NCBI RefSeq assembly: GCF_004348325.1
Contig: NZ_SMKF01000046.1
Span: forward strand, 1 to 35,158
DNA: 35,158 bases
DNA from: Micromonospora sp. KC213
GTDB lineage: Bacteria; Actinomycetota; Actinomycetes; Mycobacteriales; Micromonosporaceae
Direction: 5' to 3'
Program-made: the position numbers and the translations under genes
Shown here: piece after piece, positions 14,111-21,883 of the stretch
How positions within the stretch are numbered: the first letter of the stretch is position 1
Layout: every line of letters starts with the position of its first letter
Notes under the pieces: generated by a model
Told to the model about the DNA's origin: nothing
Databases searched by the model: none
What the model saw: only the letters and a program-made list of their open reading frames with translations

Positions 14111-15877
14111 ATGACCGCCATCCGAAATCAGGGCAGGCAGCGCAGAACCAGGATCATCGCGGCGGTGACCGCGGTCGTCGCGGTGGGGGTGCTCACCGTG
14201 ACGTTCGTGTCCGGCGGGGGTCGCAACACGGCCTCGGCGGAGGCCGACCTGGCCGACTTCGTCCCGATCCAGCAGGTACAACCGAACGTGATGACGCCGC
14301 CACCGGCCGCCGGCGCGTCCACCGGCGTGTTCGCCGTGGACTGCGGCACGAACGGCAACGGCAAGTTCAGCCCGGACAACCCGGTCGCCCAGCCCGGCAT
14401 CCGCAACGGCGCGGAGCACCTGCACGACTTCGTCGGGAACCTGGCCATCGACGCCAACACACCCAACGAGGCGTTGGCCGTCTCCGGCACCACCTGCCGC
14501 AACGGTGACCGCTCGTCGTACTTCTGGCCGGTGGTCCGAATCGACCAGTCGGTACGCGCGGACCGCAAAGCCCAGCTGGCGCAGGCGCTGTCCACGACGC
14601 AGCCGAAGGTCTCCTGCCCCCGGGTCGCCGATCGGCTGCCCGCGATTCCCCGCTCGGTCAGCCGCAGCGTGCGGCGGGACCTGACCGCCCTCGACCGGCA
14701 GCTCGCCGCGGCGAACGGCGCCATGACCGCCAGCCAAGGACGGATCGACCAGCGGCTCAACCGGTCGGTCATCCAGCGGCTCCGGGCCGAGCGGGCCGCG
14801 ACGATCGAGCGGATCGCCACCACGATGAGCCGTGCGGGCAGCCGCCCCTCCGGCTGGGTGTCGCTGGTGGACTGCGAGGTCAGCTACGACGGGCTGCACG
14901 CCGCGCACACCGTGAGCACCCGGGCGGCCAGCGGTGCCAACCCGACGGTGCGGTGCCCGAGCGTGCGCGACAAGCTGCCCGAGGTGCCGGCGCGGGCGGT
15001 CGACGAGGTGAACCGCACTCTCGACCTGATGGACCGGGAGATCGCCGCGGCCAACGAGCGGCTGGCCACCAGCAGGGGTGAGGGCGGCCCGGACTTCGCG
15101 CAGAACACCGTGGTGGGGCCGCTGCGCGCCAAGCGGATCGCCGCCCTGGACCGGATCGCCATCGCGATCGGCCGCAGCGCTCAGCGGCCGACAGGCCTGG
15201 AGGCGCTGGCTCCCTGCGTGCTCGACACCCGGCCGGTGGGCGAGCAGCCCGGCGAGGGCGACAACGGCAACGGCGACAACGGCGCGGGCGCGACACCCTC
15301 GGCGCTGCCGGCACCGCAGGGCCCGAACCTGGAGCTGCCGAACAACACGGGCCGCATCGTGCAGCCGTCGAAGGTGCTGATCGAGTACCGGGGCAATGCC
15401 ACCTCGCCGGTGCGGCCGATGCCGATGTTCCTGCGGGCGCTGACCGGTGACGCGAAGCCGATCAGCCGGGGCCCGGCCAACGCCCGGGCCACCTGGACCT
15501 GCTCGGGCTTCGCCGACCGGCTCTCCGACAGGTACCCGATCTGCCCGAAGGGCAGCCAGGTGCAGCGGGTGCACGACTTCCCGGGCTGCTGGGACGGCCA
15601 GAACGTCGACAGCGCCAACCACCGCGACCACGTGGCCTTCGCCGACCCGGCCACCGGTGCCTGCCCGGCGGACCTCGTGGCCATCCCCCAGTTGCGGATC
15701 ACCATCTCGTACGACATCCCGCGCCACATCCAGCTCCGCGGCCAGTACGCTCTCGACTCCTTCCCCGAGGAGGACCACAACCCGTTCTCGGACCACAACG
15801 ACTTCATCAACGTCAACTCCGTGCAGCAGATGAAGAAGATCGCCAAGTGCATCAACGACGGTCGCCGCTGCCGGTAG
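14111..15877 (+). CDS. Secreted DUF1996 protein with duplicated helical insert
   Basis: A 588-aa exported protein. The signal sequence covers about 1-44 (RRTRIIAAVTAVVAVGVLTV, then ASAEA). The DUF1996 domain is split: the first part has HLHDFVGN at 103-110 and SSYFWPVVRI at 135-144, and the second part (about 415-588) has VHDFPGCWDGQNVDSANHRD at 487-506. Between them lie two related 90-residue units, about 165-255 and 278-370, each opening P-x-V-x-C-P-x-V-x-D-x-L-P and closing on a Cys, followed by an Asn/Gly-rich linker. Each unit has two cysteines that could form a disulphide. DUF1996 proteins are His-rich secreted proteins of unknown or possibly hydrolytic function. ATG 14111 follows AAGGGA. 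Confidence 0.85.
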   Translation: MTAIRNQGRQRRTRIIAAVTAVVAVGVLTVTFVSGGGRNTASAEADLADFVPIQQVQPNVMTPPPAAGASTGVFAVDCGTNGNGKFSPDNPVAQPGIRNGAEHLHDFVGNLAIDANTPNEALAVSGTTCRNGDRSSYFWPVVRIDQSVRADRKAQLAQALSTTQPKVSCPRVADRLPAIPRSVSRSVRRDLTALDRQLAAANGAMTASQGRIDQRLNRSVIQRLRAERAATIERIATTMSRAGSRPSGWVSLVDCEVSYDGLHAAHTVSTRAASGANPTVRCPSVRDKLPEVPARAVDEVNRTLDLMDREIAAANERLATSRGEGGPDFAQNTVVGPLRAKRIAALDRIAIAIGRSAQRPTGLEALAPCVLDTRPVGEQPGEGDNGNGDNGAGATPSALPAPQGPNLELPNNTGRIVQPSKVLIEYRGNATSPVRPMPMFLRALTGDAKPISRGPANARATWTCSGFADRLSDRYPICPKGSQVQRVHDFPGCWDGQNVDSANHRDHVAFADPATGACPADLVAIPQLRITISYDIPRHIQLRGQYALDSFPEEDHNPFSDHNDFINVNSVQQMKKIAKCINDGRRCR

Positions 15878-15898
15878 CCGTCCGTGTCACGTACCTCG

Positions 15899-15929
15899 TC
15901 GCCCGGCGGGCCGAACGCCCGCCGGGCGA
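15899..15929. terminator. Strong terminator hairpin after the DUF1996 gene
   Basis: A perfect 12-bp stem (15899-15910 with 15918-15929) has a seven-base loop. It lies between the convergent stops at 15877 and 15937. Confidence 0.8.
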
Positions 15930-15936
15930 GGGCGGG

Positions 15937-16806
15937 TCACGCCGCCAGCAGGTCCTGCAACTGCCGCGCGTTGGTCTGGGCGTAGTCGCGATAGCAGTTG
16001 TTCAGAAGTACGTGGGTCTGTTCCGCGTTGCGCGCCAACTCGCGCAGCCTCGGCGCCCAGTCGCGCAGCTCCCGCTCCGAGTAGCGGTAGCCAAACTTCT
16101 CGTGGATGTCCGTGCTGGTCCACTTGTCGCTGTGGCCGTGGAAGCGCACCACGGCCAGATCGGCGGTGGCGGCCAGCACCGGAGGCACCGAGTTGCGGTA
16201 TCCCTGCGGCATGTCCACGCAGACGTACGCCAGCCGGTGCTGGCGTAGGAAGGTCAGGGTCTCCTCGGCGTTGTCCCCGTCGAACCAGGAGGAGTGCCGG
16301 AACTCGAAGACCGGGCGCACCGGGTCGCAGCGCCGCTGGACCTCCAGCAGATAATCCTTGTTGGACCGCCGGATGGTGAACCAGGGTGGGAACTGGAACA
16401 GCAGCGCGCCGAGCTTGCCGGCCTCGACCAGCGGGTCGAGCGCGCCGAGGAACCGGCTCCAGACCTCCTCGTACGCCTGCGCGGTCACGTCGCCCGGGTA
16501 GACGGTACGCTTGTCGGTCACCGGGCGCAGGTCCTTGTAGAGCGCGGAGACCCGGGTCGGGTGCCCGGTCAGCATGCTGAACGCCTTGACGTTGAAGGTG
16601 AAGTCTTGCGGGGTCCGTTGCACCCAGAGCCGCGCGGTCCGCTCCGCCGGCGGCGAGTAGTAGGTGGCGTCCACCTCGACCAGGGGAAACTGCCGGGCGT
16701 AGTACGCCAGGCGTTTCTCCGGGGTGTCCGCGGTCGGCGGGTACCAGCCGGAGTCGAGCAGGGTCCGGTCGGTCCAGGACGCGGTGCCCACAATGATCTC
16801 ACCCAT
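15937..16806 (-). CDS. DUF72 (YecE-like) TIM-barrel protein, copy 2
   Basis: A 289-aa DUF72 protein with the family start IVGTASWTDRTLLDSGWYP, then PLVEVDATYYSPP, FTFNVKAFSMLTGHPT, ALLFQFPPWF, VFEFRHSSWF, VCVDMPQG, VVRFHGHS and HVLLNNCYRDYAQTNA. It is longer than copy 1 and of a different subtype (SWTD..WYP in place of GWQY..FYP). ATG 16806 follows GAGG at eight bases. It begins 51 bases after the DksA-like gene on the same strand, so it probably shares the stress-type promoter at 17355-17381. Activity unknown. Confidence 0.88.
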   Translation of the reverse strand: MGEIIVGTASWTDRTLLDSGWYPPTADTPEKRLAYYARQFPLVEVDATYYSPPAERTARLWVQRTPQDFTFNVKAFSMLTGHPTRVSALYKDLRPVTDKRTVYPGDVTAQAYEEVWSRFLGALDPLVEAGKLGALLFQFPPWFTIRRSNKDYLLEVQRRCDPVRPVFEFRHSSWFDGDNAEETLTFLRQHRLAYVCVDMPQGYRNSVPPVLAATADLAVVRFHGHSDKWTSTDIHEKFGYRYSERELRDWAPRLRELARNAEQTHVLLNNCYRDYAQTNARQLQDLLAA

Positions 16807-16857
16807 GGGGAGACCTCACCGCGTCCCTGGTCCGACCGGCCGCCACCACGTCCGTGC

Positions 16858-17256
16858 TCAGGCGGCCCGCCGCTCCCGGTTCTGCTTGCAGGCCACGCAG
16901 GCGGTGGCTGACGGGAAGATCTCCAGGCGCTCCACCGGGATCGGCGCGGAGCACCCCTCGCAGAAGCCGTAGGTGCCCTCGTCGAGCCGGCTCAGCGCGT
17001 GCTCGAACTGGGCCCGGCGCTCCAGGATGCTGCGCAGCAGGGACTGCGCGGTGTCCCGTTCGGCGGTCTTGGTGCCGCTGTCGGCCTGGTCGTCGCCGGC
17101 GGTGTCGCCGACCTCCACCAGCCGCAGGATCTGGCTCTGCGCGACCGCCTGCTCGTACTCCGCGGACAGCTCGTCGTAGCGGGCCTGCAGGGAGAGCCGG
17201 ATCTGGTCGATCTCCGCCTGAGATCGGCCCGTACCGACCGTGTCGTGGACGAGCAT
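16858..17256 (-). CDS. DksA/TraR-type C4 zinc-finger protein
   Basis: A 132-aa protein: a long helical region (about 14-90) consistent with the DksA coiled coil, with an acidic tip DTAGDDQADS at 51-60, then a four-cysteine zinc finger at C99, C102, C120 and C123. DksA-family proteins enter the RNA polymerase secondary channel and alter promoter kinetics, often with ppGpp; actinobacterial members such as CarD-independent DksA-like proteins are less studied. ATG 17256 is chosen over the GTG just upstream because AAAGG sits five bases before it. It has a stress-type promoter upstream and a DUF72 gene downstream. Confidence 0.88.
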   Translation of the reverse strand: MLVHDTVGTGRSQAEIDQIRLSLQARYDELSAEYEQAVAQSQILRLVEVGDTAGDDQADSGTKTAERDTAQSLLRSILERRAQFEHALSRLDEGTYGFCEGCSAPIPVERLEIFPSATACVACKQNRERRAA

Positions 17257-17354
17257 CACTGCCTGCCTTTCCTGTGACCTGTGGGCTGCCCGGGTGGTTC
17301 GTTCCGGATACGGCGGCCACGAGCGAGATCACCCGTGGCTGTTGAGCCGGGCGA

Positions 17355-17381
17355 TTACCCACCTGTCCGGGCGCCCAAACC
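17355..17381 (-). promoter_or_regulatory. SigB/SigF-type promoter for the DksA-like gene
   Basis: On the minus strand: GGTTT (17381-17377), 16 bases, GGGTAA (17360-17355). The -35 and GGGTA are perfect. It lies 98 bases upstream of the DksA-like start and points at it, between that gene and the preceding stop. Confidence 0.6.
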
Positions 17382-17420
17382 GACGAGTTTCCGCCGTCGC
17401 GGCGTCCGTCGCGGAGAGCC

Positions 17421-18089
17421 TCAGGTCGGCTCGACCACCGCCGGGTGCCGGGGGTCGTCGGCGCGGACCACGACGTCGGCGAAGGTGGCCGGGGCGACCT
17501 CGTGGGCGTACCGGACGAAGGCGGGCAGCGTCCAGCGCAGGTGCGGCTCGGTGCGCCGGGCCAGGGCGGCCGGGGAGAGCGCCAGGTGCACGGTGAGGTC
17601 GAACGGCAGGCCGCCGCCGAGCAGCAGCGCCCCGCTGACCAGCAGCACCGCCCCGGGCGGCAGATCCACGTACGGGGCCCGGCTGGCCCGGTCGGCGGCG
17701 GCGTCCCAGAGCGACGGCAGGACCCGTCCGGACCCGCCGGGGCCCGCCGGTTCGAGCACCTCGCGGCGCAGTCCCGCCTCGTCGGTCCAGCCCTCGTAGT
17801 AGGCGTCCGGGTTGGTGCGCCCCTGCTCGTACCGGATCGACGCGGGACGGAGGAAGTCCTCGGCACGGATCCGCAACACCGGTCGTCCGGCCGCCCGAAG
17901 CGGGTCGACGAGGGCGTCGGCGAGCCGGTCCGGGGCGGCTGCCGGCGGCCCGTCGACGGCGACCCGCAGCCGGCCGGGCTCCGGCCCGCCGTCGGTGGCC
18001 GGACGGGCCCAGGACGGGCCGACGGCGGTGCGGACGCGTTCGGTCAGCTCGGCGACGAGCCGCTCGGGTGAGATGGGTCGGACGCGCAT
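17421..18089 (-). CDS. Uridine-kinase-like protein with degenerate Walker A
   Basis: A 222-aa protein matching actinobacterial proteins labelled uridine kinase. The strand RLRVAVDGPP (about 40-49) is followed by AAAPDRL where a kinase should have GKST, so the phosphate-binding lysine is missing. Later elements remain: VLRIRAEDFLRP, YEQGRTNPDAYYEGW, the LPPGAVLLVSGALLLG strand, FDLTVHLALSPAALARR, and the C-terminal VVVRADDPRHP. It may be a non-catalytic nucleotide or nucleoside binder. ATG 18089 starts 22 bases after the winged-helix regulator, so the two are likely co-transcribed. No clear ribosome site, which also fits coupling. Confidence 0.8.
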   Translation of the reverse strand: MRVRPISPERLVAELTERVRTAVGPSWARPATDGGPEPGRLRVAVDGPPAAAPDRLADALVDPLRAAGRPVLRIRAEDFLRPASIRYEQGRTNPDAYYEGWTDEAGLRREVLEPAGPGGSGRVLPSLWDAAADRASRAPYVDLPPGAVLLVSGALLLGGGLPFDLTVHLALSPAALARRTEPHLRWTLPAFVRYAHEVAPATFADVVVRADDPRHPAVVEPT

Positions 18090-18111
18090 CCGACCATGGT
18101 GCCCCGGCGGT

Positions 18112-18723
18112 TCAGCCGGTGCGGTCGATGGTGACCCGGGCGTCGTCGGCGAGCCGGTAACCGACCCCGTAGACGGTGGTGACGAGGGGGACGTCCACCC
18201 CGACCTTGCCGCGCAGTCGGCGCACGTGCACGTCGACCGTGCGGACCCCGGCGTGCTCGTAGCCCCAGACGGCGTTGAGCAGTTGCAACCGGGTGAAGAC
18301 CCGGCGCGGGTGGGCCACCAGGTGCAGCAGGAGGTCGAATTCCAGCCGGGTCAGGGGCAGCGGCTCCCCGTCGCGCAGCACGGACCGGGAGGCGGCCAGG
18401 ATGTGCAGGGCGGGGATGGTGGAGGCGAGCGGGCGGGCCGCGCCGCGGCCGGCCGGGACCGGCTCGGGCCGGCGTTCGGCCGGCACCCCGGTCGTGGTGA
18501 TCGTGCCCTCCCCTCGCTCCAGCATCTCCCGGGCGGCTTCGAGCAGGCGCCGGGCCGGTGGGGTCAGCGCCTCCTCGTTGACCAGTGGGATGGACAGGGT
18601 CACGGTGAGCACGGGAGCGGCGGCGGTGTTGGCCGGGCGGCGCTGGCCACCGGGGGGACGACCGGGAACGGCGGGCTGGGACGTATGCCATCCGGCGCGC
18701 GACGAGGCGGGGCTGACCGACAT
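18112..18723 (-). CDS. Winged-helix (OmpR/PhoB-type) regulator without receiver domain
   Basis: A 203-aa protein with a C-terminal OmpR/PhoB DNA-binding domain (about 115-203): LTRLEFDLLLHLVAHPRRVF, LLNAVWGYEH, the recognition region RTVDVHVRRLRGKVG, and TTVYGVGYRL. The N-terminal half is not a phosphorylatable receiver; it contains a short LTVTLSIPLVNEEALTPPA segment and a variable linker. Atypical regulators of this sort are frequent in Micromonosporaceae and Streptomyces. ATG 18723 follows AAGGAGG. A broken paralogue lies 278 bases upstream on the same strand. Confidence 0.88.
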   Translation of the reverse strand: MSVSPASSRAGWHTSQPAVPGRPPGGQRRPANTAAAPVLTVTLSIPLVNEEALTPPARRLLEAAREMLERGEGTITTTGVPAERRPEPVPAGRGAARPLASTIPALHILAASRSVLRDGEPLPLTRLEFDLLLHLVAHPRRVFTRLQLLNAVWGYEHAGVRTVDVHVRRLRGKVGVDVPLVTTVYGVGYRLADDARVTIDRTG

Positions 18724-19001
18724 GGTCCTCCTTGGCTGGTCCGGGTAGTCCCACGGCCCGGGACGCCGCTTCATCGATGCTTCCCGGCCCCCGAGCGAGG
18801 GTCAAGGGGCAGCTACGTTGCATGAATGTGACAATTGACGAACACATCGCAGCCGAACCCTCGCTCTGCGTACGAGCCAGATGATTACAGCAGAGTCGCC
18901 ACGGCGGATCGCTACGGGGGTCCCCCATCTGACTCACATCGTCCGGACGGCGCGCGACACACCAGGCGGGAGGTCCCCGGGCGAGCCGAGCGACGGCGAA
19001 C

Positions 19002-19580
19002 TCAGCGGAACCGGTCGATTCGGACGAGCGCCTCGTCGGCGAGACGATAGCCGACGCCGTGGACGGTGGTCACCAGCGGCGTGTCGGTGCCGAGCTTGGC
19101 GCGCAACCGGCGGACGTGCACGTCCACCGTCCGGGGGCACCGCGTGCTCGTACCCCCAGACGCTGGAGAGCAACTGCCGTCGGGTGAACACCCGGTGCGG
19201 GTGCTCGGCGAGGAAGAGCAGCAGGTCGAACTCGATGCGGGTGAGCGGTACCTCCTGACCAACCGACGGACCACGCGGGTGCCGGCCAGCACGTGCAGGG
19301 TCGCGGGATGTTCGGGCTCGGGCTCCGACGCCGCCGGGCGGGGCGGGGGCAGGGCGCTCACCGCCCGTGGGCCGGCGGGCTCGGCCAGGCGTACGACGCC
19401 CTTGCCGGCCTCCGCCAGTTCGCCGAGCAGATCGACCAGGCGGGCGAGCCGGGGAGTCAGGGTCGCGGCGGTCAGATCGAGGGTGACGGTCAGCGTCGCG
19501 GTGCTGCGGGACCAGTCCGGGGTCGTCCGGTCGGGGCGGGCCGGCGGGTGCGGACGCGAGGTGATGGCGACGACGGACGC
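19002..19580 (-). pseudogene. Broken paralogue of the winged-helix regulator
   Basis: The homologue of the 18112-18723 regulator is spread over two frames. Its N-terminal part (LTVTLDLTAATLTPRLARLV) and its end (RTVDVHVRRLRAKLG, TTVHGVGYRLADEALVRIDR) are in one frame, while VPLTRIEFDLLLFLAEHP to WGYEHAV is in another. A single base is missing near 19262-19272, and an extra base sits in the run of five G at 19133-19137; the two compensate. No start codon fits the N-terminal part, which runs straight out of the end of the dioxygenase frame. This is either a decaying gene joined to its neighbour by a deletion, or two sequencing errors in an intact gene plus a real fusion. Confidence 0.7.
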
Positions 19581-19939
19581 AGCGCCGGCCGGTAGACGTG
19601 GACGCTGACCGCAGGCTGGTCGAGGGTGTTGGTGACCATGTGCACGTGGCGCGGGCCGAACCGGCGCCCGACCCCGGTGGCGAGCCGGTGCGCACCCAAC
19701 TGCCCGCCGGTCACGGTCAGCTCGGTCAACTCCCCGGCCACCACCAGGAAGGCTCCCTGGCTGCCGCCGTGGTCGTGCAGGCCGGTGCCCTGGCCCGGCA
19801 GCCAGCTCAGCGCCCACACCTGGTGCGTGCCGGTGGCCGCCAACCGGGCGTACCAGCGTGCGGTGGGGTCGAAGCGCAGCGGCACCGGCCAGGCGGCCGG
19901 GTGGGCGTACCGGGCGGCGACGGTGAGCAGGTCGGTCAT
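19490..19939 (-). CDS. Cysteine-dioxygenase-like cupin, probably with aberrant C-terminus
   Basis: A 149-aa protein of the type I cysteine dioxygenase family. Iron ligands are visible as LHDHGGSQGAF (H55, H57) and H100 in GPRHVHMVTN; the strand PAVSVHVYRPAL (109-120) closes the cupin. The family oxidises cysteine or related thiols to sulfinates with Fe(II) and O2. After about residue 121 the sequence becomes Pro/Arg/Ser-rich and overlaps the broken winged-helix gene in another frame, so the native tail seems lost. ATG 19939 has a textbook GGAGG five bases upstream. The core may still be active. Confidence 0.75.
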   Translation of the reverse strand: MTDLLTVAARYAHPAAWPVPLRFDPTARWYARLAATGTHQVWALSWLPGQGTGLHDHGGSQGAFLVVAGELTELTVTGGQLGAHRLATGVGRRFGPRHVHMVTNTLDQPAVSVHVYRPALRPSSPSPRVRTRRPAPTGRPRTGPAAPRR

Positions 19940-19968
19940 GGCGGCCTCCGGCGGGTGTGCGTCCGAAG

Positions 19969-20009
19969 GCAGGATAGTCGGTAAAGCCTATTGGTTTAGT
20001 AGGTAATAC
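19969..20009 (-). promoter_or_regulatory. AT-rich promoter/operator region of the dioxygenase gene
   Basis: This short stretch is clearly richer in A/T than its surroundings. It holds an inverted repeat CCTA (19987-19990)-N9-TAGG (20000-20003). On the minus strand TTACCT and TACCGA are spaced like a -35 and -10 around the dyad. A repressor or activator site is plausible; I cannot name the regulator. Confidence 0.35.
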
Positions 20010-20041
20010 ATGGTGGGACGCCAACACACGCCGCGCGGGCC

Positions 20042-20416
20042 TCAGCGCAGGACCGGCGGCTGCACCCGGTAGCCCGGCACCGAGGGCCAGCGCACGGTCA
20101 GCAGCACCGACTCGCGCTCGGCGTACCAGGTGTGGTCGACCCCGCGGCCCCAGAGCACATAGTCGCCCGGCTCGGCGAGCACCACCGTGCGGTCCCGGAA
20201 CTCCACCCGGAACCGGCCCCGCACCAGCACCAGCAGCGCCGTACGCCGCTCACCCGTGGCCCACTGCGACCGGGCCTGGCCGGGCGGATGCACACCCCAC
20301 TTCACCTCGACCTCGGTACTGTGCCGGGGATCGTCGGCGGGCCGGAAGTGGCCCAGCAACCAGCCGCCTTCGGCGGCCCCGTCGACAGCCGCGTTGCCCA
20401 CGTACACGTCGTCCAT
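20042..20416 (-). CDS. Small cupin-domain protein
   Basis: A 124-aa single-cupin protein. It starts MDDVYVGNAAVDG, continues KWGVHPPGQ and ATGERRTALLVLVRGRFRVEF (about 70-90), then LAEPGDYVLWGRGVDHTWYA (about 96-115, H at the last cupin strand) and the closing VRWPSVPGY. Similar actinobacterial proteins are often mislabelled signal peptidase; nothing here supports that. Few metal-binding histidines are present, so it may bind a small molecule and not act as a metalloenzyme. GGAGG precedes ATG 20416. Divergent from the ankyrin gene across 66 bases. Confidence 0.75.
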   Translation of the reverse strand: MDDVYVGNAAVDGAAEGGWLLGHFRPADDPRHSTEVEVKWGVHPPGQARSQWATGERRTALLVLVRGRFRVEFRDRTVVLAEPGDYVLWGRGVDHTWYAERESVLLTVRWPSVPGYRVQPPVLR

Positions 20417-20470
20417 GACCCTCCCGTCGTGGGCAGGGAAGCTACCAGCCTCCGCCGCCTCGCCGAGCAC

Positions 20471-20476
20471 TAACCT
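20471..20476 (+). promoter_or_regulatory. -10 element of a probable leaderless transcript
   Basis: TAACCT is followed by exactly six bases and then GTG 20483. This is the spacing expected when transcription starts on the start codon; no Shine-Dalgarno sequence is present. It matches the arrangement at the LysR gene. Confidence 0.4.
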
Positions 20477-20482
20477 GGACGG

Positions 20483-20875
20483 GTGACCGACGACCTGGAC
20501 GCCGACACGCTGGCCTTCGCCCACCGGATGTTCGACCTCGCCCGGGGCGGCGCGACCGAGGAGCTGAGCGGGTACGTCGACGCCGGGCTGCCGGTGAACA
20601 TGACCAACCACAAGGGTGACACCTTGCTGATCCTGGCCGCGTACCACGCGCACCCGGATACGGTGGCCGCGTTGCTGGCCCGCGGTGCCGACCATGCCCG
20701 GGTCAACGACCGTGGGCAGACCGCCCTCGCGGCGGCGGTGTTCCGGCGCGCGGGCGACGCGGTCCAGGCCCTGCTCGACGCCGGCGCCGACCCGGACCAC
20801 GGCAACCCGTCGGCGGTGGAGACCGCCCGCTTCTTCGACCTGCCGGACATGCTCACCCTGCTCACCCCCCGCTGA
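20483..20875 (+). CDS. Ankyrin-repeat protein
   Basis: A 130-aa protein of about three ankyrin repeats. The repeat hallmarks are visible: NHKGDTLLILAAYHAHPDTVAALLARGAD (about 42-70) and NDRGQTALAAAVFRRAGDAVQALLDAGAD (about 75-103). Such proteins mediate protein-protein contacts; this length and layout match small bacterial ankyrin proteins. There is no signal peptide, so it is likely cytoplasmic. GTG 20483 appears leaderless. The DUF3500 gene starts seven bases after its stop, so the two form an operon. Binding partner unknown. Confidence 0.88.
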   Translation: MTDDLDADTLAFAHRMFDLARGGATEELSGYVDAGLPVNMTNHKGDTLLILAAYHAHPDTVAALLARGADHARVNDRGQTALAAAVFRRAGDAVQALLDAGADPDHGNPSAVETARFFDLPDMLTLLTPR

Positions 20876-20882
20876 GGCCACC

Positions 20883-21830
20883 ATGGACGATGCCGTACCC
20901 GAGCGGATGCGCACCGCGGCCACCGCCCTCCTGGACGTCCTCGACGAGCCGGCCCGGGCCGCCGCCGGCCACTCCTTCGAGGACCGACGGCGGCGGTGGC
21001 TGGAGTACCGGCCACGCCCGCGCCCCGGAGTGTGCCTGGCCGACCTGGACCGCGCCGGTCGCAAGGCCGCCCACCGGCTGCTCGCCACCGCGCTCAGCCC
21101 CGGCGCGTACGCCCAGGCGATGGCGGTCGTCACGCTGGAGGAGGTGCTGGACCGGGCGGAGGGCTGGCGGCGCGGCCGGCACAGCGGCGACTACTGGGTG
21201 GCCGTGTACGGTGACCCGGGCCGCGACGACCGGTGGGCCTGGCGGTTCGAGGGGCATCACCTGTCGGTGAGCATGACCGTGGTGGACGACGAGGTCTCCC
21301 CCGCCCCGGTCTTCCTCGGCGCCAATCCGGCCGCCGTCACGCACGCCGGACGCCCCGTCCTGCGCCCGCTGGGTGCCGAGGAGGACCTGGCCCGGGAACT
21401 GCTGACGGCGATCGGCCCGGCCGGGCGGGACGCCGCGATCATCGCCGACGACGCCCCGGCGGACATCATCAGCGCCACCCGGGCGTCGGTGGACGCCCCG
21501 CTGCTCCCGCTGGGCGTGCCGCGGGGCCGGCTCGGGGTCGCCGGTCGGAGCATGCTGGACCAACTCGTCGCGCTCTACCTGGACCGGCTCCCCGCCGAAC
21601 TCGCGGCCCGGGAGGCCGACCGGCTCGCCGTCGGCGACACCCACTTCGCCTGGGCCGGGTCGATCCGCCCCGGTGGCCGCCACTACTACCGGGTGCAGGG
21701 CGACGACCTGCTGATCGAGTACGACAACACCGCCGACGACGGCAACCACGCGCACACCGTGCTACGCCGCCCGGCCAGCGACTTCGGCGCCGACATCCTC
21801 GCCGACCACCACACCCACCCCCACCCGTGA
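20883..21830 (+). CDS. DUF3500 domain protein
   Basis: A 315-aa protein fitting the DUF3500 family: SFEDRRRRWLEYRPRPRPGV (about 37-56), GDYWVAVYGDPGRDDRWAWRFEGHHLS near 102-128, FLGANPA, and a C-terminal WAGSIRPGGRHYYRVQGDDLLIEYDNT with an HAHTVLRRPASDFG ending. The conserved GHH and Y-x-Y-R-V-x-G patches suggest an enzyme or ligand binder, but the family has no established activity. No export signal is visible, unlike many family members. Seven bases separate it from the ankyrin gene. Confidence 0.85.
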   Translation: MDDAVPERMRTAATALLDVLDEPARAAAGHSFEDRRRRWLEYRPRPRPGVCLADLDRAGRKAAHRLLATALSPGAYAQAMAVVTLEEVLDRAEGWRRGRHSGDYWVAVYGDPGRDDRWAWRFEGHHLSVSMTVVDDEVSPAPVFLGANPAAVTHAGRPVLRPLGAEEDLARELLTAIGPAGRDAAIIADDAPADIISATRASVDAPLLPLGVPRGRLGVAGRSMLDQLVALYLDRLPAELAAREADRLAVGDTHFAWAGSIRPGGRHYYRVQGDDLLIEYDNTADDGNHAHTVLRRPASDFGADILADHHTHPHP

Positions 21831-21834
21831 TGAC

Positions 21835-21882
21835 CATGAGGTTGACTCCGGCCGCCTCGGCGGGTGCCCCGCCAACCTCATG
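21835..21882. terminator. Long-armed hairpin between convergent genes
   Basis: CATGAGGTTG (21835-21844) pairs perfectly with CAACCTCATG (21873-21882). Inside the loop a second GGCGGG/CCCGCC stem can form. It fills almost the whole 53-base gap between the stops at 21830 and 21884. The outer arms are less G+C-rich than other terminators here. Confidence 0.6.
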
Positions 21883-21883
21883 A

